Positions 44,962 through 54,870 are shown, counted from the stretch's first letter. The stretch is 64,000 bases of DNA from Paenibacillus marchantiophytorum (GCF_014640555.1 NZ_BMHE01000041.1:1-64000), one strand, 5' to 3'. Notes: generated by a model from the letters alone, not told the origin. Program-made: numbers and translations.

Positions 44962-45834
44962 ATGAAAACATCACGTGGAGAACGAATATTTTATGGTATA
45001 AACTATGTGCTGCTCGCTGTTATTGCACTAACTTGTTTGATGCCATTCATTCATATTGTTGCATTGTCGCTGAGTGAACGCTCGGCGGTCGACTCCGGTC
45101 ACGTCTTCTTCTGGCCGGTAGGGCTGCAGTTCACAGCCTACAAAATCTTTTTTCTCGCGAGCCCTGCTTTCCAAGCTTTTAAAAATAGTATTGTTATTAC
45201 GGTAGTCGGGGTCGTTCTCAGCTTGTTAGGTACGATATTGGCTGCCTATCCGCTATCCAGAAATTATTTGATCGGGCGTCGCTTTCTTGTGCTGGCTATG
45301 GTTTTTACGATGTTGTTCTCAGGCGGGTTAATTCCAACATACCTGATTGTGAAAGAAATGTCTCTGATTGATTCGTACTGGGCGATCTGGCTCACAGGGT
45401 TTATCAGTACGTACAATATGCTTCTAATGCGCAGCTATTTCGAGAATATTCCTTATGAGGTGCAAGAAGCTGCAAGAATTGATGGCTGTAATGACACATC
45501 GCTGCTCATTCGGATTATTCTCCCTCTATCGCTTCCTATGTTGGCAACATTAGCGCTGTTCTATGGGATTAGTTACTGGAACTCGTTCATGAACGTGCTG
45601 ATGTATATCAACAAGAGCAGCTTGCAGAATTTAACGGTTATCGTTCAGGCCATGCTGCAAAAAAACGACTTGCTGAATTCGCCTTCTCTCAATAATGAGG
45701 AGCAAGCGGCCGTCGCTACCGAGATGGTCAAAGCTGTGGGTGTTGTGGTCATGGTTGTTCCCATGTTGGTGGTATATCCCTTCCTCCAGAAGTATTTTGT
45801 GAAGGGTGTCATGCTTGGATCTGTTAAGGGTTGA
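44962..45834 (+). CDS. Carbohydrate ABC transporter permease, LplC/YtcP type
   Basis: Second permease subunit of 290 aa with six helices, EAA loop YEVQEAARIDGCNDTSLLIRIILPLSLP, and the C-terminal YFVKGVMLGSVKG typical of the LplC/YtcP group. RBS AGGAGG before the ATG. It lies 21 bp after its partner permease. Confidence 0.93.
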   Translation: MKTSRGERIFYGINYVLLAVIALTCLMPFIHIVALSLSERSAVDSGHVFFWPVGLQFTAYKIFFLASPAFQAFKNSIVITVVGVVLSLLGTILAAYPLSRNYLIGRRFLVLAMVFTMLFSGGLIPTYLIVKEMSLIDSYWAIWLTGFISTYNMLLMRSYFENIPYEVQEAARIDGCNDTSLLIRIILPLSLPMLATLALFYGISYWNSFMNVLMYINKSSLQNLTVIVQAMLQKNDLLNSPSLNNEEQAAVATEMVKAVGVVVMVVPMLVVYPFLQKYFVKGVMLGSVKG

Positions 45835-45926
45835 TATCGTTTCATGGCTGTTATCAAGGCAAGGTTACTGATTAGGGTGTTCCCGTTTAACAAAACTTCA
45901 CAATATATGAATTGGGGGAAATGCGA

Positions 45927-47612
45927 ATGACGAACAAGAAGATGTGGCTTGGTGTAACAGTAGGGTTCGTAGCATTAGGGGCAACATTGGTGGGGTGCAG
46001 CAGCGATAAGAAAGAAACAACTGCAACCTCAACCGCAGCAGCAACAGCCAAAGCTGGAGACAAGGCAGCAGCGAAGCGTGGAGATGTCACCGTTACGATG
46101 TATGATCGCGGTGCGGTTCCGGCTTCCGAAGGCTCGTATGAAGAAAATCGCTGGACCAAATGGATTAATCAGAACGGCCCGGAGAATGTGAAATACGTGC
46201 CTATTCTGCGAAGTGATTCAACGAAGAAATTGAATGTGCTTTTTGCATCAGGATCGGCTCCGGACATCGTCAGTGAATACAATACGCCATTCCGTGGCAG
46301 TTTGTATGATCAGAAGCAATTGCTCCCAATTGATGACATTTTAAAATACATGCCTGAATATCAGAAATTACTGACGCAATATCCGCAGTTGAAGAAGGCG
46401 GGAACGAAGCCGGACGGCAAGATTTACGAAATTGGCAAAGTGAAGGAAGCCGTACCTGCCCACATTTTGCTCGTACGCACAGATTGGTTGAAGAAGCTGA
46501 ATCTTTCGATGCCCACAACGACGGATGAATTGATGGCAGTTGCCAAAGCATTTGCAGACAACGATCCTGACGGTAACGGCAAGAAAGATACCTACGGGAT
46601 GAATATGAGCACGTACTCCGAGCAAGCGATTAATGAGATTTTCGGGGAAGGTTCCTCCAAAGACTTGTTGGCGTGGGGCGTGAAGGACGGCAAAATTTAT
46701 CGCCAATGGGACAATGAACTGGCTTCACTTACCTTTAAGAAAAAACTATATGATGATGGCATCATCGATAAGGACTACATTAATGACAAAGATGGCGCCA
46801 AGGCGAAGCAGGATTTCCTGAATGGCAAAATCGGGATTTACGTGAAGTTCACGGGCGGTTGGTACGACTTTACGATGAATGATATGGTCACACTGAAGAA
46901 AAATGTGGCTACTGCGGCAATTGCGCCATTAGGTTATCCGAAATCCCCAGTCGGAACGTTCACGGGAGCCATTGACAACCCAGTTCAAATGACGACGGTC
47001 ATTAATGCCAAAGCCAAAGATCCAGAAGCTGTTGGCCGTTACCTGGATTTCATGATGAAACCGGAAACCGCGCTGAAAGTTATCAATGGCGATGAAGGCA
47101 CGCACTGGAAAAAAGCAGCGAACGGCTGTCCGCAAGCGATTGACGCTGCCAAATCCAAGAATGAGGTTGGTTATGCGGGCGATTACGAAATGTTTTATTC
47201 CTCAGGTCAAGATAAATGCAGCTTCGTGCTAAGTGGCTTTAACGCCGAAGTTCCTGATCAAAAGTCCGCAATGGATATGTATAAAGAGATCCAGAAAGTT
47301 TACTTTGATCCGCAAAGAGAATACCCAGGTCTTACTGTCGGTGAACATATGCCGGTGTACAACGCCGATCTGCAAATTATCAACACGACGATCCTGAAAG
47401 AAAAAGGCGATCTTTTCGTTAAAGCGATTATTAGCGGAAGTAAATACACACCTGAACAAGCGATCAAAGATTCACAAGCAGCCTGGGACAAAGCAGGAGG
47501 CAAGCAGCTTGAGGATTTCATGAATAAATGGTACCAAGAAAATAAAGATAAAGCGTTCCTTGCCAAAGATGTCATGGCAATTGCAAAACAACAAATGGAG
47601 CAAGTGAAGTAA
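45927..47612 (+). CDS. Extracellular sugar-binding lipoprotein of the ABC transporter
   Basis: Large solute-binding lipoprotein of 561 aa (LplA/YtcQ size class). Signal peptide with lipobox LVGC and lipidated Cys24, then a low-complexity Ala/Thr/Lys linker, then a binding-protein fold (KYVPILRSDSTKKLNVLFASGSAPDIV). I take ATG 45,927, 8 nt after GGGGG, instead of the upstream TTG. A strong stem-loop follows at 47,627, as often seen after binding-protein genes to stabilise their mRNA. The ligand is unknown; the neighbours suggest a uronic-acid-containing oligosaccharide. Confidence 0.92.
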   Translation: MTNKKMWLGVTVGFVALGATLVGCSSDKKETTATSTAAATAKAGDKAAAKRGDVTVTMYDRGAVPASEGSYEENRWTKWINQNGPENVKYVPILRSDSTKKLNVLFASGSAPDIVSEYNTPFRGSLYDQKQLLPIDDILKYMPEYQKLLTQYPQLKKAGTKPDGKIYEIGKVKEAVPAHILLVRTDWLKKLNLSMPTTTDELMAVAKAFADNDPDGNGKKDTYGMNMSTYSEQAINEIFGEGSSKDLLAWGVKDGKIYRQWDNELASLTFKKKLYDDGIIDKDYINDKDGAKAKQDFLNGKIGIYVKFTGGWYDFTMNDMVTLKKNVATAAIAPLGYPKSPVGTFTGAIDNPVQMTTVINAKAKDPEAVGRYLDFMMKPETALKVINGDEGTHWKKAANGCPQAIDAAKSKNEVGYAGDYEMFYSSGQDKCSFVLSGFNAEVPDQKSAMDMYKEIQKVYFDPQREYPGLTVGEHMPVYNADLQIINTTILKEKGDLFVKAIISGSKYTPEQAIKDSQAAWDKAGGKQLEDFMNKWYQENKDKAFLAKDVMAIAKQQMEQVK

Positions 47613-47626
47613 TACTTGTTGGTGAA

Positions 47627-47680
47627 GATCCGGACAGTGAAGGTGCTGATGGTTAGGCGTCAAACCTTGCACTGTCCGAT
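47627..47680 (+). other. Long intergenic stem-loop after the binding-protein gene
   Basis: GATC-GGACAGTG-AAGGT pairs with ACCTT-CACTGTCC-GATC across a 19-nt loop, with one bulged base on each arm. There is no T-run, so it is more likely an mRNA-stabilising or partial-termination hairpin than a full terminator. Confidence 0.65.
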
Positions 47681-47719
47681 CTCTTTGCACAAGTCATTGC
47701 CTCATAGGGGGATACGGGA

Positions 47720-48799
47720 ATGAATAAGCTTAACGTAGCTATTATCGGTTGTGGCGGTATTGCCTTAGGGAAGCACTTACCGAGTTTGCATAAGATTGAG
47801 CAGGTTGCTATTGTCGGTTTCTATGATATCGAACGCGTAAAGGCTCAGGAAGCGGCAGCCAAATATGGTGCCCCGGAAGCCAAGGTTTACGAAAGCTATA
47901 CGGAGCTGCTAGCTGATGCTTCGATTGAAGTCGTGCATATTTGCACACCGAATGATTCCCATGCGGAAATTTCGATTGCGGCCTTGGAAGCTGGCAAGCA
48001 TGTGATGTGTGAAAAACCGATGGCCAAAACGGCTGCTGACGCCCGTCGGATGGTGGAAACAGCTAAGCGTACGGGGAAAAAGCTGACGATCGGCTACAAC
48101 AATCGCTTTCGCGCGGACAGTCAATATTTGAAACGAGTTATGGAGGATGGCGATCTGGGCGAGATTTATTACGCCAAGGCCCACGCTGTTCGTAGACGCG
48201 GTGTGCCCACTTGGGGCGTATTTCTGGATGAAGAGAAACAAGGCGGAGGTCCGCTGATCGATATTGGCACACATGCACTTGATTTAACGCTGTGGATGAT
48301 GAATAACTATGAACCCAAGGTAGTGCTTGGCACTGCTTACCATAAGCTTTCCAGCAAAGAAAATGCGGCTAATTCCTGGGGACCCTGGGACCCTGAGAAA
48401 TTTAAGGTGGAAGATTCAGCGTTTGCGATGATCGTCATGAAGAACGGAGCTACCGTCATGGTAGAAGCTAGTTGGGCACTGAATACGCTGGATACGAAGG
48501 AAGCGAAATGTACGCTATGCGGTACGGAAGGCGGGGCCGATATGCAGGACGGTCTTCGTATTAACGGAGAAAATCATAGCCGTTTGTATATGAATCAGCT
48601 GCAATTCGAAGCGAAGGGCGCTGACTTTTACGATGGTAAAAAGGAAAGCATGCAGGATAAAGAAATTCGCGTCTGGATCGACGCCGTCATCCACGATAAG
48701 GAGCCTGTGGTAACACCTGAGCAATCCTGCGTCGTATCGGAGATTCTCGAAGCGATCTATGAATCGAATCGGACAGGGAAAGCGATTTATTTCGACTAA
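47720..48799 (+). CDS. Gfo/Idh/MocA family oxidoreductase
   Basis: NAD(P)-dependent sugar dehydrogenase-like protein of 359 aa. The Rossmann motif is VAIIGCGGIALGKHLPS, followed by HICTPNDSHAEI and EKPMAKT with the catalytic-site Lys. The C-terminal domain has GYNNRFRADSQYL and GGPLIDIGTHALDLTLWMM (Asp-His pair). RBS GGGGGA before the ATG. It is in the same operon as the transporter and the next oxidoreductase; the exact sugar substrate cannot be read from sequence. Confidence 0.9.
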   Translation: MNKLNVAIIGCGGIALGKHLPSLHKIEQVAIVGFYDIERVKAQEAAAKYGAPEAKVYESYTELLADASIEVVHICTPNDSHAEISIAALEAGKHVMCEKPMAKTAADARRMVETAKRTGKKLTIGYNNRFRADSQYLKRVMEDGDLGEIYYAKAHAVRRRGVPTWGVFLDEEKQGGGPLIDIGTHALDLTLWMMNNYEPKVVLGTAYHKLSSKENAANSWGPWDPEKFKVEDSAFAMIVMKNGATVMVEASWALNTLDTKEAKCTLCGTEGGADMQDGLRINGENHSRLYMNQLQFEAKGADFYDGKKESMQDKEIRVWIDAVIHDKEPVVTPEQSCVVSEILEAIYESNRTGKAIYFD

Positions 48800-48823
48800 A
48801 ATGAGGGAAGAGGCAGTTCAGAC

Positions 48824-49834
48824 ATGATAAGAGTCGCTATTCTAAGCTACTGGCATGTTCATGCAAAGGATTATGCGCGCATGGCTGCTGAACATCCACA
48901 AACAGAAATTGCAGCGTTATGGGATGAGAATCCACAGCGGGGACGTCAGAAAGCAGAGGAACTAGGAGTTCCTTTCTATGAGGTATTGCCAGAACTTTTG
49001 GCAAATCCCGATATCGACGGTGTGATAGTTGTTACGCCTACAACGCAGCATCGTGAGGTTCTAATCGCAGCTGCTGCTGCGGGCAAGCATATTTTTACGG
49101 AGAAAGTTGTCGCTACAACGACAAAGGCGTGCAACGAAATCTTGGCGGCTGTGGAGACAGCGGGGATTAAGCTCGTAGTTTCTCTGCCACGCTTATACAC
49201 CGGATTCACGCAAGCGGCTCAGCGTCTCATTCAGGGAGGCGATCTCGGCACCGTAACAACGGTTCGTATCCGGCTCGCCCATAACGGAGCGCTGCCGACC
49301 GACGCAAGTCCCAACGGCTCACTGCCCGCACATTTTTTTGATCCGCTAGAAAGCGGCGGCGGCGCGATGATTGACCTCGGCTGCCATCCGATGTACTTGG
49401 CGCGATTATTTCTCGGTCTGCCAGAACGTGTAAGTGCCGGTTATGGTTCCATCACGGGACGCCAGGTTGAGGATAGCGCCGTAACGATTATGCATTATGC
49501 GAATGGCGCTCTGGGTATCGTCGAAGCAGGATTCGTGAACAGTTACTCGCAGTTTAACATCGAGGTGCAGGGTACGGAAGGCAGTCTGTTGTATGACAGA
49601 TCTGATAACAAGCTGCTGATGCGCAAGTCTGGCGGACCTGCCGAGTGGCAGGAGGTGACTGAGATGCCAGAAGCAGTACCAACCGCTTTCGAGATGTGGG
49701 TATCTCATATTCAGCAAGGGACGATAGCGACTGAGAATATAGCAGTGGCACGCGATTTGACCCGTTTGATGGAAGCTTCCAATTTGTCGGCACAATCCGG
49801 TGCTGCATATCGGCTGAGTGACCTTTCAGAGTAA
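48824..49834 (+). CDS. Divergent Gfo/Idh/MocA family oxidoreductase
   Basis: Protein of 336 aa with the Gfo/Idh/MocA fold, but the usual GxGxxG at the N-terminus is replaced by ILSYWHVHAKDY and the EKP motif reads EKVVAT. The C-terminal domain keeps SGGGAMIDLGCHPMYLARL (Asp-His). Cofactor binding may therefore be altered, or the protein may bind a substrate without redox activity. RBS AGGGAAGAGG. It follows the sister gene by 24 bp and ends the first part of the operon at a terminator. Confidence 0.85.
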   Translation: MIRVAILSYWHVHAKDYARMAAEHPQTEIAALWDENPQRGRQKAEELGVPFYEVLPELLANPDIDGVIVVTPTTQHREVLIAAAAAGKHIFTEKVVATTTKACNEILAAVETAGIKLVVSLPRLYTGFTQAAQRLIQGGDLGTVTTVRIRLAHNGALPTDASPNGSLPAHFFDPLESGGGAMIDLGCHPMYLARLFLGLPERVSAGYGSITGRQVEDSAVTIMHYANGALGIVEAGFVNSYSQFNIEVQGTEGSLLYDRSDNKLLMRKSGGPAEWQEVTEMPEAVPTAFEMWVSHIQQGTIATENIAVARDLTRLMEASNLSAQSGAAYRLSDLSE

Positions 49835-49853
49835 GTATCTCTTGAGAAAAGGC

Positions 49854-49896
49854 CAGTTCATCCCCTGCAGTATGGCAAGGGGTGTCTGGTTTTTCT
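49854..49896 (+). terminator. Terminator after the second oxidoreductase gene
   Basis: Stem CCAG / CTGG and CCCCT / AGGGG separated by a small internal loop, with an 11-nt apical loop and TTTTTC tail. Read-through to the following genes remains possible. Confidence 0.7.
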
Positions 49897-49928
49897 GTTT
49901 TTGAATTCACCTTAGGGAGGCCGCAACC

Positions 49929-50876
49929 ATGTTGGATAAAGGTATATATTCGTTCTCAACTTGTTGGAACATTAAGAAACACACCGTTGGCAGAGAGATG
50001 ATAGAGGAAATCAAGGATCTCGGGTTCTCGTATGTGGAACTGAATTATAACGTCACCGAAGAGATGATGAAAACGATCGAGCCGATGATTGAAAAAGGTG
50101 AAATCGGCGTGTCCAGTGTTCATAATGTATTTCCGTTTATTAATGATAAGGACTATGACACGGACTCCGTTATGCTCGGCTTCGATGATGAGGAGAAGCG
50201 TAAACGCTCTGTGGAGCTGTTGATTCGGTCGATGGACTATGCGAACCGGTATGGCGCCAAAGCTGTAGTTGTGCACCCTGGCGAAGTGCCTTTTGACTAT
50301 AATATCGATTCTGATTTGAAGAAGCTGTACAAGGAACAAGGCAAGGACTCTCCGGCTTATCGACAATTGTGGCAGGAGATGACGGAACGGCGCGAGCGGT
50401 TAAGCCCTTTGTATACCAAGCGAATTCAGGAAAGTCTGGAAGTAGTCAGTGAGCATGCTGCCCAAAAAGGCTGGGACATCGCCATCGGCATTGAGACGAG
50501 ATCGCGCTGTTATCAGATGCCGTCGTTAATGGAAGCCAAAACGATCTGTGATAACCTGAAAGGCGGTCCGGTCTACCTCTGGTATGATATCGGTCATGCC
50601 ATGATGATGGATCGAATGGGCTTGTACGACAATCTGAAAGAGCTGCAAGAGGTGCAGACCTATATTTATGGCGTTCATATCCATGAAACGTTGGAGTTAT
50701 CTGATCACTGGTGTCCATATGTGCACAGTCAGGATATGGCTTACTTCGATCATTATCTGAGCGCTATCGATTTCGCCAAAGTGAAGGTCTATGAACTCAA
50801 GGCGGTATGTCAGCCTGATGAGATTGACGAGAGTCACCGACTGATCACAACTAAAATTGCAGCGATGAAAGGTTAA
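49929..50876 (+). CDS. Sugar phosphate isomerase/epimerase-like TIM barrel
   Basis: Protein of 315 aa in the AP-endonuclease-2/xylose-isomerase-like TIM-barrel family. Metal-ligand-type motifs: SSVHNVFPF, VVVHPGEVPFDY, IGIETRSRCYQMP, YDIGHAMMMDRMG and IYGVHIHETLELSDHW. RBS TTAGGGAGG before the ATG. It partners with the Gfo/Idh/MocA genes, a common pairing for conversion of unusual sugars. The specific isomerisation is unknown. Confidence 0.85.
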   Translation: MLDKGIYSFSTCWNIKKHTVGREMIEEIKDLGFSYVELNYNVTEEMMKTIEPMIEKGEIGVSSVHNVFPFINDKDYDTDSVMLGFDDEEKRKRSVELLIRSMDYANRYGAKAVVVHPGEVPFDYNIDSDLKKLYKEQGKDSPAYRQLWQEMTERRERLSPLYTKRIQESLEVVSEHAAQKGWDIAIGIETRSRCYQMPSLMEAKTICDNLKGGPVYLWYDIGHAMMMDRMGLYDNLKELQEVQTYIYGVHIHETLELSDHWCPYVHSQDMAYFDHYLSAIDFAKVKVYELKAVCQPDEIDESHRLITTKIAAMKG

Positions 50877-50887
50877 AGGTGACACGG

Positions 50888-52624
50888 ATGGATGCCATTT
50901 ATCAAAAATTAGTGAAAATAAATGACGATTATACCGCTTCTACGCTGGGGCGGCAGATACTTGATCCGAATTCCAAATATGTTGGCGGCGTGATCGACGA
51001 AACAGGCATTGCACGTGCCAACCATATGAGTACGCCGAGCATCATGGCGTGTTGGGCTTCCGCTTTAGTAAATCCAGATTCGCGTTATTACCACGATGAG
51101 AAACTGCTCACAGCTTTCGAAATGGCAGCCGATTTCATCCTGAACCGTCAGCATGCAGACGGTACGGTCTCGCTCGGCTCCACGAACTATAATTCGCCGC
51201 CGGATACCGCGTTCGTCGTTGGCGGTGTGACGCAGTTCTATCAACTGCTGGAAGCGCATGATTGGGCAGCGGTTAAGCCTGCAGCCGCCAAGTTGAAGCT
51301 ATTCTTGGAAAGAACGATCCCGGCGATGCTGACCGGGGGCTGCCACACGCCGAACCATCGTTGGGTTATAACGGCCGCACTCGCCTTGTTGTATGAGATA
51401 TTCCCGATGCCGGAGCTTGTCGCTAGAGCTGATGAATGGCTGGCAGAGGGCATGGATATTACGGAGGACGGGGAATGGACCGAGCGCAGCAACGGCATCT
51501 ACAATGCCGTCAGTGATATTGCGCTCTACCATACAGCCAAGTTGTTTAATCGCCCTGACTTATTGGATGGAGTGCGCCGCAATCTGAACATGATGGTGTA
51601 CCTGATCCATCCGTCAGGCGAGGTTGTGACCGATTACTCAGGTCGCCAGGATTTCGGGGAGACGTATGATATGGCTACGTACTTCCTGATTTACCGTCTG
51701 ATGGCAGCGCACGATCGCAATCCGTTGTTTGCGGCGATGTCGGATTATGCCGGAACGTTTATTCGCAAATCAGAAGCCGTGAACAATCATGCTCTGCTGG
51801 GCATGCTGTTGTATCCAGAAACGGCTATCGAAGATTTGGAACGTGCTGAACTACCAGAGCGGTATACCTTGATGTTGAATGAGAAGCATCCGATGGAGAA
51901 GCATCTAAAGCAGATCGACCGAGTTGGCCATCATATGAAAATCCAGCATAGCAGCATGCATGTCGCTTTCGGGGCGCCGATCGTACGCATTCGTGATCGC
52001 GAGCAGAGTGTGACGATTATGCCTTTGGCGCCTTCCTTTTTCTCCTTGCGCCACGGGAAAGTGCGGTTGCTTGGTATGAAGCTATCGACCTCTTTCTCGC
52101 CAGGGATTATCAAGTTTAATCATCTAACTGCTGCAGAGAGCGGCTACAAGCTGAATATTGTGATGGAAAAAGGATATAACGGACCTATCCCGCAGCCGTT
52201 TCTGCCTGAAGCAGCGCAACAAGGCCAAGTAAGTCCTTGGTACTTGCTGCCGCATCAACATAGGCCTATGACACATCTGCAAACGCATGAAATTCAGGCA
52301 GAAATCGTGCAGGGAGACTCAGAATGGCAGATCCGCATTCACTCCGATGCGCGTGAAGATGTGTTTACGCAGTTATCTTTTATACTCGGGGATGAAGGCC
52401 AGGTTAGCGGTGAAGATTTGGCGGACGCCGGAGATGGCAAGTATTTCTTGAAGAGCGGTGGAATGAGGTATGAAGCTGAGGGTGACGCTATTGAGATTTC
52501 CTCAGGCGCTTATGAGCACTTCCTGCCCGCCCTACGCGAAGATCAGCATCCAATAGGTTGCCGGTACGTTCATGTGAATTTGGTGACACCATTTGATCGT
52601 ACGTTTACGATTCGCTTGCGATAG
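50888..52624 (+). CDS. Unrecognised alpha/alpha-toroid-like protein, possible polysaccharide lyase
   Basis: I do not recognise the exact family of this 578-aa protein. The first 330 residues are helix-rich with repeated helix-pair patterns (PSIMACWASALVN, PDTAFVVGGVTQFYQLLEA, NHRWVITAALALLYE, GIYNAVSDIALYHTAKLFN), and the remainder is beta-rich. That layout is seen in heparinase-II/III-like and related lyases. No signal peptide is present, so it would act in the cytoplasm on imported oligosaccharide. ATG 50,888 is 6 nt from AAAGGTG and preferred over GTG 50,879. Its place before a GH105-like gene supports a role in uronate-containing glycan breakdown, but this is inference. Confidence 0.65.
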   Translation: MDAIYQKLVKINDDYTASTLGRQILDPNSKYVGGVIDETGIARANHMSTPSIMACWASALVNPDSRYYHDEKLLTAFEMAADFILNRQHADGTVSLGSTNYNSPPDTAFVVGGVTQFYQLLEAHDWAAVKPAAAKLKLFLERTIPAMLTGGCHTPNHRWVITAALALLYEIFPMPELVARADEWLAEGMDITEDGEWTERSNGIYNAVSDIALYHTAKLFNRPDLLDGVRRNLNMMVYLIHPSGEVVTDYSGRQDFGETYDMATYFLIYRLMAAHDRNPLFAAMSDYAGTFIRKSEAVNNHALLGMLLYPETAIEDLERAELPERYTLMLNEKHPMEKHLKQIDRVGHHMKIQHSSMHVAFGAPIVRIRDREQSVTIMPLAPSFFSLRHGKVRLLGMKLSTSFSPGIIKFNHLTAAESGYKLNIVMEKGYNGPIPQPFLPEAAQQGQVSPWYLLPHQHRPMTHLQTHEIQAEIVQGDSEWQIRIHSDAREDVFTQLSFILGDEGQVSGEDLADAGDGKYFLKSGGMRYEAEGDAIEISSGAYEHFLPALREDQHPIGCRYVHVNLVTPFDRTFTIRLR

Positions 52625-52638
52625 GGGGGAGGTTCAAG

Positions 52639-54870
52639 ATGACGACATATTTTCACGATATCGAAAGCATAGCTGCCCGTTTGGGAGATGATGACAGAGC
52701 GACCTTGAAGGTGCTTGCTGATCGCTATATGGGGGCAAATCCCCCGATTCCTTTTGCATTTCGCACATTTTATCGCTCTGGTATCTTGCAGAATGAGCAT
52801 GGCATGTTCGATCTGAACCTAGGCAGCAGATTTCCAGAAGCCAGACCTGGTCAGTACGCTTATGCGTATGGGCTGGTTTGGAGTGACGGGGAACGCAATT
52901 TGGATGTGCTGCTGCAATGTTTAGGACCGATTCATTTGTATTTAAATGACGAGCTTGCGTACCGTTCCAATGTTATTGATGAAATTAAACCAGACGCTAG
53001 CGTAAAACTTAATTTTAATTTCGTCAAAGGCTGGAATCGTCTATTTATTAAAGCCAAACACACCGCCGCCGGTTTCGGCTGCCTGTTTGGATCAGATGAA
53101 GCCAAGGTAAGGATTCTCAATGTGCTGACTCCCTTCGCCGAGAGGCAGGGGCAAGCCGGTTGGGTTTACTCGGTACCGGTGGACCGGGATTTATTCGAGA
53201 ACGCTCAACTGCCAGATGCGTTAGGATCAGAGCAGCAGGATGGGCTAAGCTGGCTGCCGCAGTGCGAGTGGAGCGCGAGCGAGCTTGCGTTGCCCATCGG
53301 TGAGCGCTTATTCGGTGTGCAGCCCGGTAAGCAGCTCTATGGTTGGACGAAGCTGAACCAAACCAGCTATAGGAGCGAGTTGTGTGTGTTTGAAGGAAGC
53401 TCGGCAGGTCCGCTAACCGTATGGGTGAATGGCTTGCAGGTGCTGGAAGTGACCGGGGGAGAGGGCATCTTCCGAGCGGAAGTGATGTTGCTGCCGGGCA
53501 AACATGATCTCGTTATCCGCAGCAGAAGCGGGAATCAGGCATGGGGCTGGACGATGAGTGCAAGTATAGCTGGAGAAACAGTGGCTTTGGCTGCTCCTCT
53601 TAGGGTTCATGGTTCGGATAAATCGTGGTTGTATATGGGACCACTAGATAATGAAGTGGAGTTGCGCTATACAGATTTAGTGCGTACGAATCAGTTGTAT
53701 GCGACTAGTTTGAATACTGACGATAAGGTCTATTGGCGGCTGGATCAGCCAGAAGCTTGGATTCGTCCTTATTATGAGAATGCTATGCTGAGCAATAAAT
53801 GGACGGTCGGCAATGTGACCAATTATGCCCGCTGGGATTATCCGCTAGGGGTCACGATTTACGGCTTGCTGCAAGCAGGCCGCTTGCTTGAGCGACCGGA
53901 TTTGATCCGTTATGCGCGTGATCATGTCCAAAGCTGTACCCGCATGTTCGACTACTCGCTGTGGGACCGTGAGCAGTATGGGTTTCCAGCGATTAACCAG
54001 CAGTTGGTCATGATGAAGATGCTGGACAACTGTGGTTCCTTTGGTTCAGCGATGTTGGAAGCTTACCAGGAAGAGCAGGATCCGGGTTTCTTGTCGATTG
54101 CAAAGCGGATCGCGGATTTCATCCTTCACCGGCTGGAACGGAAGGAAGACGGCGCCTTCTACCGGGTATGCCAAGGCGAATATGCAGAAAACACGATGTG
54201 GGCCGATGACTTGTACATGAGCACGCCGTTTCTATGCCGCTATGCTAGGATAACAGGCAGCTATGCAGCTTTGGATGAAGCCGCCAAACAGTTTCTTCTA
54301 TTCCGCAAGTACTTGTTTATGCCAGAACAGCGGATCATGTCCCATGTGTATGATTTCAAATATCAAATGGCGACGGGCATTCCATGGGGGCGCGGAAATG
54401 GGTGGACACTGTTCTCATTGACAGAGGTGCTCGAAGTTCTGCCAGCCGATCATCCGGATCGCCCTGCGCTGCTGGATTTCTTCAACGAGCTGTGTAGCGG
54501 TTACGTGGAATTGCAGGCAGAAAGCGGCCTGTGGCATCAGGTGCTCAATGATCCGGATGCCTATGAAGAAGCCTCTTGTACGGCGATGTTTACGTACAGC
54601 TTTGCGCGCGGTGTGCGTTTTGGTTGGTTGAAGCAGCCTGGGCGATATGTCGCATCGGCGTTGCAAGCATGGCACGGCTTAACCCGCAAGGCCATTGATG
54701 GTCAAGGAAACGTGCATGGTGTTTGCAGCGGATCGCGTTATGCGTTTACTGCGGATTATTATAAAAAGGATCTGCTCACCGTAACGAATGACAATCATGG
54801 CGTCGGCATTATGATGCTGGCAGGTTCAGAGGTAATGAAGTTAAAGAATTGGCTTGGACAGCAGGAGTAG
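52639..54870 (+). CDS. GH105-like unsaturated glucuronyl/galacturonyl hydrolase with long N-terminal extension
   Basis: Cytoplasmic protein of 743 aa. The C-terminal half (about 385-740) matches the alpha6/alpha6 barrel of GH105 hydrolases (YteR/YesR type), which remove delta-4,5-unsaturated uronate from oligosaccharides made by lyases. Motifs: NYARWDYPLGVTIYGLL, MWADDLYMSTPFLCRYA (acidic pair Asp523-Asp524), PWGRGNGWTLFSLTEVL and WHQVLNDPDAYEEASCTAMF. The first 380 residues are beta-sandwich-like and unrecognised; typical GH105 enzymes have only about 350-400 aa in all. RBS GGGGAGG before the ATG. Last intact gene of the carbohydrate locus. Confidence 0.82.
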   Translation: MTTYFHDIESIAARLGDDDRATLKVLADRYMGANPPIPFAFRTFYRSGILQNEHGMFDLNLGSRFPEARPGQYAYAYGLVWSDGERNLDVLLQCLGPIHLYLNDELAYRSNVIDEIKPDASVKLNFNFVKGWNRLFIKAKHTAAGFGCLFGSDEAKVRILNVLTPFAERQGQAGWVYSVPVDRDLFENAQLPDALGSEQQDGLSWLPQCEWSASELALPIGERLFGVQPGKQLYGWTKLNQTSYRSELCVFEGSSAGPLTVWVNGLQVLEVTGGEGIFRAEVMLLPGKHDLVIRSRSGNQAWGWTMSASIAGETVALAAPLRVHGSDKSWLYMGPLDNEVELRYTDLVRTNQLYATSLNTDDKVYWRLDQPEAWIRPYYENAMLSNKWTVGNVTNYARWDYPLGVTIYGLLQAGRLLERPDLIRYARDHVQSCTRMFDYSLWDREQYGFPAINQQLVMMKMLDNCGSFGSAMLEAYQEEQDPGFLSIAKRIADFILHRLERKEDGAFYRVCQGEYAENTMWADDLYMSTPFLCRYARITGSYAALDEAAKQFLLFRKYLFMPEQRIMSHVYDFKYQMATGIPWGRGNGWTLFSLTEVLEVLPADHPDRPALLDFFNELCSGYVELQAESGLWHQVLNDPDAYEEASCTAMFTYSFARGVRFGWLKQPGRYVASALQAWHGLTRKAIDGQGNVHGVCSGSRYAFTADYYKKDLLTVTNDNHGVGIMMLAGSEVMKLKNWLGQQE

